Origin: Tsukamurella tyrosinosolvens
GTDB lineage: Bacteria > Actinomycetota > Actinomycetes > Mycobacteriales > Mycobacteriaceae
DNA length: 64,000 nt
NCBI RefSeq assembly: GCF_900104775.1
Contig: NZ_FNSA01000003.1
Span: forward strand, 682,001-746,000
Direction of reading: 5' to 3'
Each line of letters begins with the position of its first letter. The stretch's first letter is position 1. The notes under the pieces are model-generated. The model worked only from the letters and a program-made list of their open reading frames with translations, was not told the origin of the DNA and made no database searches. Below are positions 57,742 through 64,000 of this stretch, one piece after another. Made by a program: the position numbers and the translations under genes.

Positions 57742-59208
57742 GTGGGTGTGGACCAGACGATGAGCGAACGCGGCGTCGAGCCGACGCCTGAGCCCGTGGC
57801 GGTGACGCCCGCGCCCGAGCAGCCCGCGCCCGCGAGTGCACCAGCGGCGGCGGCACCGTCGAAGCCCAAGCGCGCCGGCGGGCACCTGTACGAGCTCGAC
57901 ATCGTGCGCATCGTGACCTTCGCGGGCGTCATCTTCGACCACTGCGTCTCCGGCACGACGTTCCCGTTCAGCGTCGCCTCGAACGCGATCCAGACGATCT
58001 TCCACTACACGCGCAACGCCTTCTTCGCGCTGACCGGCTTCGTGCTGGTGTACCAGTACCGCGATCGCAAGCTCGACCCGATCGACTTCTGGCGCCGCCG
58101 GTACAAGGCGGTGGGCCTGCCGTTCCTGACCTGGAGCGTCTTCTACTGGCTCTATCACATGTACGTGATGTGGCCGCCCGCGTTCTCCAACGTCACGCGG
58201 ACGTTCGAGACGTGGGAGTCGACGAAGGCCGCGCTCAAGGTGCTCGCCTACGACCTGTTCACCGGCGACGCCTGGTACCACCTCTACTTCGTCTTCGTGA
58301 CGATGCAGGTGTACCTGATCTTCCCGTTCCTGCTGAAGTTCCTCCGCTGGACGATGGGGTACCACAAGTACCTGCTGGCGGCGAGCTTCGTCTTCCACCT
58401 GATCCTGCTGCACTACATGACCACCGCGCGCCCGGAGATGTTCAACTACGGGCTGCTCGCGAAGCTGTGGAACCACCTGCCGGCGACGATCTTCCCGTAC
58501 CAGTTCTTCACCCTGCTCGGCTGTGTCGCGGCCATGCACATCGAGGAGGTGCGGGCCTGGTTCTCGCGCTTCCGCGGGCGCGTCATCACGATCGCGATCG
58601 GCGTCGTCATCGTCACCCTGATCGCGTACGGCTATAAGACCAGCATGGTCGGGATGTTCCCCACGGACGCGGCGAACGTCTTCCGCCCCTACGCCGCCGT
58701 GATGTTCGTGATGATCATCCTGGCGCTCTACGCGGCCGGCACCTACTGGTCCGACTACCGCACCGCGGGCTCCTTCTGGGACAAGTTCCTCAAGACCGCC
58801 TCCGACCGCTCCTTCGGCATCTTCCTGGTGCACGCCTTCGCGCTGCAGGAGCTTGCGCCGACGATCCAGCGCTTCCGGTTCGACGTCTACGCCCCGATCC
58901 TCACCATCGGCACGTTCATCGTCACCGCGTTCTTCACCGTCGCGATCAGCGAGGTGCTGCGCCGCACGCCGGTCAGCCTGTGGACCACCGGCCGCAAGAT
59001 GATCCCGATGGCGAAGCAGAGCCGGAACGTCTCGATCGGCATCGGCGTCGCGATGATCGTGATCGGCGCGCTCTTCTACTGGCCGCTCGACGTGCCCGCC
59101 GGCGCGGTCTCGGTGACCCTCGGCGCGGTCCTGCTGCTCTGGCAGGCCCTCGGCCGCACGGTCTTCGCCGGCCCTGCGGGCGCCCGCCCCGCGGTCGTCA
59201 CGTCCTAG
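57742..59208 (+). CDS. Acyltransferase 3 family membrane protein
   Basis: 488 residues. A 45-residue Pro/Ala-rich cytoplasmic start, then about ten helices. LYELDIVRIVTFAGVIFDHCVSGTTFP carries the conserved Arg and His of acyltransferase 3 proteins, and FALTGFVLVYQYRDRKLDPIDFWRRRYKAVGLPFLTWS follows. Such enzymes O-acylate sugars or lipids across the membrane. GTG 57742 taken; ATG 57760 possible. Its last 11 nt overlap the convergent FAD enzyme gene. Confidence 0.88.
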   Translation: MGVDQTMSERGVEPTPEPVAVTPAPEQPAPASAPAAAAPSKPKRAGGHLYELDIVRIVTFAGVIFDHCVSGTTFPFSVASNAIQTIFHYTRNAFFALTGFVLVYQYRDRKLDPIDFWRRRYKAVGLPFLTWSVFYWLYHMYVMWPPAFSNVTRTFETWESTKAALKVLAYDLFTGDAWYHLYFVFVTMQVYLIFPFLLKFLRWTMGYHKYLLAASFVFHLILLHYMTTARPEMFNYGLLAKLWNHLPATIFPYQFFTLLGCVAAMHIEEVRAWFSRFRGRVITIAIGVVIVTLIAYGYKTSMVGMFPTDAANVFRPYAAVMFVMIILALYAAGTYWSDYRTAGSFWDKFLKTASDRSFGIFLVHAFALQELAPTIQRFRFDVYAPILTIGTFIVTAFFTVAISEVLRRTPVSLWTTGRKMIPMAKQSRNVSIGIGVAMIVIGALFYWPLDVPAGAVSVTLGAVLLLWQALGRTVFAGPAGARPAVVTS

Positions 59209-60661
59209 CGCTCGCGCGCCACCCGCCCGTCTGCCGCCGTCCCTCCGCCCGGCGCAATCCCGCCAGCGCGCGGGTTGCGGCGTGGTATCCGCACATGCCG
59301 TGGGCGGCGGGGCCGGGTGGTGTTGCGGCGGAGCAGATGTACATGCCGGGCACGCCGAGGTCGTAGGGCTGCAGGGTGATCCGCGGCCCGAAGACGAGCT
59401 GGAGCGGGTCTTTGGAACCGGTGTTGATGTCGCCGCCGACGAAGTTGGCGTTGTAGCGGGACATCTCGGTGGTGGAGCACACGGCGGTGCCGACGATGCG
59501 TTCGCGGAAGCCGGGGGCGAAGCGTTCGATCTGGGCGATGATGGCCTCGGTGGCGTCGCCTGTGTAGCCGTTCGGCACGTGGGCGTAGGACCAGACGGGG
59601 TGCACATCCCCGGCGCTGCGCGTGGGGTCGGCGAGGTACTGCTGGCCGACGAGGACGAAGGGCCGCTCCGGCATCCGCCCGGCGGCGATCTCCCGTTCGC
59701 TCCCCGCCGTTTCGGCGTACTCGCCCCCGAGGTGGACAGTGCTGGAGCGCCGCGCATCGTCGTTGCTCCAGGGGACACCGCCCTGCACGGCGAAATCCAC
59801 CTTGAACGCCCCGGGCCCGCGCCGGAAGCGCTCGAAGGCACGTCGCACCCGGTTCGGCAGCCGATCGCCGACGATGCCGGCCACCTGCGCGGGATCCAGG
59901 TCGAAGAGCACGAGATCGCTGCCCGGCAGGTCGCCGAGCGACGTGACGCGGGCACCGGTCTCGATATCGCCGCCGAGCTCGGTGAGCTCCGCCGCCAGCG
60001 CCGTGGCGATCGCCCCGGAGCCGCCCTCGGCCACCTGCCAGCCGTAGGCGTGGCCGGCCGACAGCAGGCCCAGCCCGATCGCCGAGGTCATCGGCTGATG
60101 CAGCGGCCGGAAGGTGTGCGCGGCGATGCCGCCCCACAGCGCTCGCGCCTGCGGGGTGCGGAACGCGCGGGCCAGCAGCGACGCGGGCAGCGGGGCCGCC
60201 GCCCCGAAGCGCGCCAGGAGGATCGGGTGCTTCGGCACGCGGAGCAGGGGCGAGAGGATCGCCGGACCCACCTTGTCGATGTTCTCGACAGTGCGGGCGA
60301 ACAATCCCCGCCACAGCGCACCGTCGGCCCCGAGACCGACGGCGGTCTCGGCGACGGACCGCCGCAGCACCCCGCCGGTGCCGTCGTCGAGCGGCTGCAC
60401 GCAATCGATGTCGGCGGAGCGCCACCGCAGGCCGTGCCGCGCGAGGTCGAGCGACCTCAGGAACGGCGAGCCCACGGCCATGGGATGCATGGCGGCGCAG
60501 TGGTCGTGGATCAGTCCCGGGACGATGCCTTCGAAGGAGCGGATGCCACCGCCGACGGTGCCGGCCGCTTCGAGGACCGTGACGTCGACTCCCGCACGGG
60601 CCAGGGTGATGGCGGCGGCGAGGCCGTTGGGGCCGGCGCCGACGACGGTGGCGGTGCTCAT
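59198..60661 (-). CDS. Phytoene-desaturase-like NAD(P)/FAD oxidoreductase
   Basis: 487 residues. Rossmann start STATVVGAGPNGLAAAITLARAGVDVTVLEA, GGGIRSFEGIVPGLIHDHCAAMHPMA, C-terminal MYICSAATPPGPAAHGMCGYHAA, the layout of CrtI-like oxidoreductases (Rv1432/Rv3829c kind). Substrate unknown; the locus suggests a lipid. Its ATG overlaps the DUF3556 stop as ATGA, so the two are coupled. Confidence 0.88.
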   Translation of the reverse strand: MSTATVVGAGPNGLAAAITLARAGVDVTVLEAAGTVGGGIRSFEGIVPGLIHDHCAAMHPMAVGSPFLRSLDLARHGLRWRSADIDCVQPLDDGTGGVLRRSVAETAVGLGADGALWRGLFARTVENIDKVGPAILSPLLRVPKHPILLARFGAAAPLPASLLARAFRTPQARALWGGIAAHTFRPLHQPMTSAIGLGLLSAGHAYGWQVAEGGSGAIATALAAELTELGGDIETGARVTSLGDLPGSDLVLFDLDPAQVAGIVGDRLPNRVRRAFERFRRGPGAFKVDFAVQGGVPWSNDDARRSSTVHLGGEYAETAGSEREIAAGRMPERPFVLVGQQYLADPTRSAGDVHPVWSYAHVPNGYTGDATEAIIAQIERFAPGFRERIVGTAVCSTTEMSRYNANFVGGDINTGSKDPLQLVFGPRITLQPYDLGVPGMYICSAATPPGPAAHGMCGYHAATRALAGLRRAEGRRQTGGWRASART

Positions 60662-62487
60662 GCCCCGACCGCCCGACGATCGCCGCTGGGCGTGCCGGTG
60701 CGCATCTTCGACCAGGTGGGGGTGTGCGGGGTGGGGCCGTCGGGCAGCCAGGGCTGCGTCTCGGTGACCTCGTGCACGTTCCAGGTGCCCTCCTCGACGA
60801 CGCCCAGGGCGGCGTCGATCACCTTGTACGCCTGCGTCTTCTTGTGCACCGGCTGGGATTCGACCCAGACGATGACGCATTCGCCGGGCTCGAACCGCGC
60901 CTCGTCCTGCACCGCGCGGATCATGTCCACGTCGTGCAGATGTCCGTCGCCGAAGTTGAAGCCGAGGATCGAGTTGCAGAGGAACTCGGCCTCCCGGACG
61001 GTGCGGCTGTCGATGTCGGGCAGGGTGGCGAGCAGCACCGAGAAGAGGCCGCGCCCCTGGCTGTGCAGCGAGCGCCAGCCGATGGTCATCTGCAATGTGA
61101 TCTCCGCCCACAGCGGCGGATAGCCGGCGGCGATGAACTGGTCGATCTGGTTGGGTGCGGACCGGGTGACCCGATTGAGCTTCTCCTCCGCACCCGGCGT
61201 GAAGGTCCACAGCGCGGTGGCCCAGTTGCCGGCGTACTGGCGCATCGACGGCAGGAACGAGACCTTGTCCGGACGGAAGTTGCCGAGGATCGGGAAGAAA
61301 GCGAGGCCCGCGGTGATGACGATCGTGAGCCAGGCGGGGTTCATGTCCCACAGCGCGTAGCCGCTGTCGGCGGGGAAGTCGATGAACAGGAAGATCGCGG
61401 TGTAGCCGAACAGCAGGTTCCACTCCAGCGGCACGGCGAGCGGGAAGGTGGAGATGATGAACAGGTGGTAGAGGCACATGAACACGGCCGCCACGACGGT
61501 CACGGTGCGGTTGGTCGAGAACAGCAGGATCAGCGGCGCGATGATTTCGACGACCACGCCGGGGCCGTGCGCCATGAAGCGCGCGAAGCCGGACGGGCGC
61601 ATGTCCTGCGGGAAGTCCTTGTACTGCAGCTTCTTGAACCAACTGCCGGGCACGAGCGGGCTGTTGGAGACCATGGGCGGGATGACCATGGTGAAGTGGT
61701 GGTTGCACTTGGACAGGCCCGCGCCGACCCAGACCACGCCGATGACCAGCTTGAGCGCGATGATCATGTTCACGAAGCCGTGCTCGCCGAAGAGGAGCGG
61801 CAGAATCGCGAAGGCCAGCATCGGCGGCAGGTACTGCTCGCCGCGCGCGGCGAGGAAGATCGTCTTGTCGCGCAGCCCGATCAGGATCAGCAGCGCGACC
61901 GGTGCGATCAGCAACTCGGGGCGCATCAGGCCGTGCGAGGCGTCGATGCCGAGCGCGGCCATCGCGCCGTCGAAACCGCCGAGGCCCCGCACCCCGGGCA
62001 GCGCGATGGCCACCAGGAGCGAGACCAGCATCGCGAGATACACGACGACGTCGAAGGGAGTGCGGCGATCACCGTTCGTGCCGGGGACCCACTTCCAAGG
62101 GCGCAGCCGGATCGTGCCGGGCCGGGCCCAGAACAGGATTCCGCCGGTCATCGGTTTCGCCTTGCCGGCGAGCGGGCCCCACGAGCCCGCGACCCCGATC
62201 GCCTCCAGCAGCACCGTCCACAGCACCAGCTTCTGGTACACGATGGGCTGGTTCCACCATTCGCCCAGGGCGAAGGGCTGCATCCCGGAGGTGAGCGTGG
62301 CCAGCGCCACGCCGCCGAGGCCGTAGAAGACGAACAGCTTGACGACGTAGATCACGTGGATCATGTACGGGGTGCCGAAGCCGAATTCGGCCCACTGCGT
62401 GCTGAGGACGCGGATGCGTTCCATGAGGGGGCGCTGGAGGAATTCCTCGGGTTCCACTGCGGGAAACACCGGATCCTTGAATCCCAT
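60658..62487 (-). CDS. DUF3556 transmembrane protein
   Basis: 609 residues. Starts MGFKDPVFPAVEPEEFLQRP with AAGGAGA 7 nt before the ATG. About ten membrane helices between residues 45 and 430, then a soluble C-terminal domain with DGHLHDVDMIRAVQDEARFEPGECVIVWVESQPVH. LSKCNHHFTMVIPPMVSNSP and the multi-helix form resemble HTTM/vitamin-K-carboxylase-like membrane proteins, but this is only a guess. Recurrent in mycobacteria; unknown function. Coupled to the FAD enzyme. Confidence 0.85.
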   Translation of the reverse strand: MGFKDPVFPAVEPEEFLQRPLMERIRVLSTQWAEFGFGTPYMIHVIYVVKLFVFYGLGGVALATLTSGMQPFALGEWWNQPIVYQKLVLWTVLLEAIGVAGSWGPLAGKAKPMTGGILFWARPGTIRLRPWKWVPGTNGDRRTPFDVVVYLAMLVSLLVAIALPGVRGLGGFDGAMAALGIDASHGLMRPELLIAPVALLILIGLRDKTIFLAARGEQYLPPMLAFAILPLLFGEHGFVNMIIALKLVIGVVWVGAGLSKCNHHFTMVIPPMVSNSPLVPGSWFKKLQYKDFPQDMRPSGFARFMAHGPGVVVEIIAPLILLFSTNRTVTVVAAVFMCLYHLFIISTFPLAVPLEWNLLFGYTAIFLFIDFPADSGYALWDMNPAWLTIVITAGLAFFPILGNFRPDKVSFLPSMRQYAGNWATALWTFTPGAEEKLNRVTRSAPNQIDQFIAAGYPPLWAEITLQMTIGWRSLHSQGRGLFSVLLATLPDIDSRTVREAEFLCNSILGFNFGDGHLHDVDMIRAVQDEARFEPGECVIVWVESQPVHKKTQAYKVIDAALGVVEEGTWNVHEVTETQPWLPDGPTPHTPTWSKMRTGTPSGDRRAVGA

Positions 62488-62525
62488 GATGACTCTCCTT
62501 GTTCGGGTGATGCGTGGGGTGATGG

Positions 62526-63989
62526 CTAGGACACGGCGACCGGGGGTGAGGTGCGCGTGCGCAGGGTGGGCTTGTCGAGCTTGCCGACGGCGTTCTTGGG
62601 GAGGCTCGGGAGAGTCGTGATCTCCACGGGCAGTTTGTACTTGGCGAGCTTTTGCGCGGCGTGCGCGAGGATCTCGTCGGGTTCGAGGGGCGTGCCCTCG
62701 CTCAGTGCGACGAACAGGACGGGCACCTCGCCGAATTTCGGGTCGGGACGTCCGACGACTGCTGCCTCGGCGACGCCCGGCAGCTGGTAGACCACCGATT
62801 CGATCTCCTTGGGGTAGATGTTCTCCCCGCCGCGGATGATGATGTCCTTGGCCCGGTCCACGAGCGTGAGGTAGCCGTCCTCGTCCAGGAATCCGATGTC
62901 GCCGGTCCGGAGCCTGCCGCCGACGAGCGTCGCGGCGGTCTCGTCGGGGCGGTTCAGGTAGCCGCGCATCACGTTCGGGCCCGAGATCACCACGTCGCCC
63001 GCCTCCCCGGCCGGCAGCCGGGCGCCGTCGGCGTCCAGGACCTCGACGGTGACGCCCGGAATGGCGGGCCCGACGGTGCCGGGCTTGCGGACGCCGTCGA
63101 ACGGATTGACCGTGGCGACGCACGTGCACTCAGAGAGGCCGTAGCCCTCCACCAGCGGAAAACCGAAGCGCTGCTCGACCTTCGCGAGCAGCTCGACGCT
63201 CGCCGGGGCCGCGCCGCAGACGCCGAAGCGGATCGACGAGGTGTCCGGCCGCACGTCGGCGGGGAGGTCCGCGAGCATCTGGTAGATCGTGGGCACCGCG
63301 GAGAAGTAGGTGGGCCGCGCCTGCTCGACCTGCGCGAAGAAGGTCTCCGGGCGGAACCGGCCCGCCACCGTCGTCCGGCCGCCCGCCAAGAGCGGCGAGA
63401 GGGTCCCGGCGATGATCCCGTTCGCGTGGAACAGGGGCAGGATGAGCAGGCTGTGATCCGTCGGCGTGAGGCCCAGCGCCGCCACCACGGAGTCGCACTG
63501 AGCGCTCAGGTTGGCGTGGTCGAGGCGGACGCCCTTCGGGCGGCCCGTGGTGCCCGAGGTGTAGATCAGCAGTGCGAGGTCGTCGTCGTGCGCGGCGACG
63601 ACGGGGGCGGTGCGAGCCTCGCCCAGATCGCGGGTGAGAAGCGGCGGAGCGCCGAGACCGTCGCCGCGGTCGTTGTCGGTGACCAACACCGACGAGCCCG
63701 CGTCGGTCACCTGGTAGCGCACCTCGTCGGCCGTGAGCGCGGGGTTGATCGGCGTCACCGCCGCGCCGAGACGCCACGCTGCGAACAGGGTGACGATCAG
63801 ATCTGCGGTGTTCGGCAGCAGCACCGCGACCACGTCGCCGGGGCCGACGCCGCGACAGGCCAGGGTACCCGAGGCGTGTGCGATGACCTGCTCGAACGTG
63901 GCGTTGTCGAGGCTTCGGAGGTCGTCCGCGACGGCGGGTGCCGACGGTGCCGTGCGGGCCCGGTGTGCGGGGAGGAGGGCGAAGTGCAT
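62526..63989 (-). CDS. Class I adenylate-forming enzyme (acyl-CoA synthetase)
   Basis: 487 residues. ATP loop LLIYTSGTTGRPKGVRLDH, VEGYGLSECTCVATVNPFDG, the TGD motif in LRTGDIGFLDEDGYLTLVDRAKDIIIRGGENIYPKEIE, and the C-terminal catalytic Lys in PKNAVGKLDK. Activates a carboxylic acid to acyl-CoA. First gene of the operon with DUF3556 and the FAD enzyme 38 nt downstream, suggesting activation, membrane handling and desaturation or oxidation of one lipid. Confidence 0.92.
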   Translation of the reverse strand: MHFALLPAHRARTAPSAPAVADDLRSLDNATFEQVIAHASGTLACRGVGPGDVVAVLLPNTADLIVTLFAAWRLGAAVTPINPALTADEVRYQVTDAGSSVLVTDNDRGDGLGAPPLLTRDLGEARTAPVVAAHDDDLALLIYTSGTTGRPKGVRLDHANLSAQCDSVVAALGLTPTDHSLLILPLFHANGIIAGTLSPLLAGGRTTVAGRFRPETFFAQVEQARPTYFSAVPTIYQMLADLPADVRPDTSSIRFGVCGAAPASVELLAKVEQRFGFPLVEGYGLSECTCVATVNPFDGVRKPGTVGPAIPGVTVEVLDADGARLPAGEAGDVVISGPNVMRGYLNRPDETAATLVGGRLRTGDIGFLDEDGYLTLVDRAKDIIIRGGENIYPKEIESVVYQLPGVAEAAVVGRPDPKFGEVPVLFVALSEGTPLEPDEILAHAAQKLAKYKLPVEITTLPSLPKNAVGKLDKPTLRTRTSPPVAVS

Positions 63990-64000
63990 CGGGGGCCTTT

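Overview
The window is high-GC DNA from an actinomycete of the mycolic-acid group (Mycobacteriales). Several features point there: the mycolate dehydratase genes hadA-hadB, two MspA-type mycomembrane porins, an Mkl-type Mce ATPase gene just upstream of rpoB, a menD-DUF3592-mgtA-menG-polyprenyl synthase-htpX block in the order of M. tuberculosis Rv0555-Rv0563, and an rpoB gene starting with TTG. Missing neighbours (no hadC after hadB, no menJ) and the fucose locus argue against Mycobacterium itself. Tsukamurella or a relative is my guess; the sequence alone does not settle the genus.

Layout. 1-1850: end of a saccharopine-dehydrogenase-like gene, an AbrB-type membrane protein and a divergent MarR regulator. 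1872-7769: menaquinone and glycolipid genes, ending with an HtpX homologue that has lost its zinc-site residues. 7803-9203: an AbiEi-like gene between two arrays of a degenerate 19-bp repeat. 9348-14463: yajQ, then tRNA-Tyr, tRNA-Thr, tRNA-Met, rpmG, hadAB, tRNA-Trp, secE, nusG, rplK and rplA. 14536-18482: small membrane proteins and a four-gene overlapping operon ending in a metallohydrolase. 18516-29154: rplJ-rplL, mkl and rpoB-rpoC, with clear leaders, promoters and terminators. 29454-29796: a third 19-bp repeat array. 29809-31076: small membrane proteins, one with a strongly palindromic promoter.

31089-48082 is the most striking part: a 17-kb locus that appears to encode complete use of fucosylated glycans. 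It holds two MspA-family porins, an Opp/Dpp-type ABC importer with a lipoprotein receptor, two fucosidase-type glycosidases without signal peptides, a mutarotase and a lactonase. It also has a 2,4-diketo-3-deoxy-L-fuconate hydrolase, an L-fuconate dehydratase, and an SDR dehydrogenase joined in frame to an aldo/keto reductase through a run of seven Gs. A GntR/FCD regulator closes the locus. Inferred flow: oligosaccharide through porin and importer, cytoplasmic release of L-fucose, oxidation to lactone, fuconate, keto-deoxy-fuconate, diketo-deoxy-fuconate, then pyruvate plus lactate. The two main promoters carry the same 10-bp box at the same offset, which suggests one shared regulator.

48079-64000: a WYL regulator divergent from a small detoxification-type cluster, a GNAT, a large SWIM/SNF2 helicase, a LysR-controlled MFS transporter plus hydroxybutyrate-type dehydrogenase, an acyltransferase-3 membrane protein, and a three-gene lipid-type operon (acyl-CoA ligase, DUF3556 membrane protein, FAD oxidoreductase).
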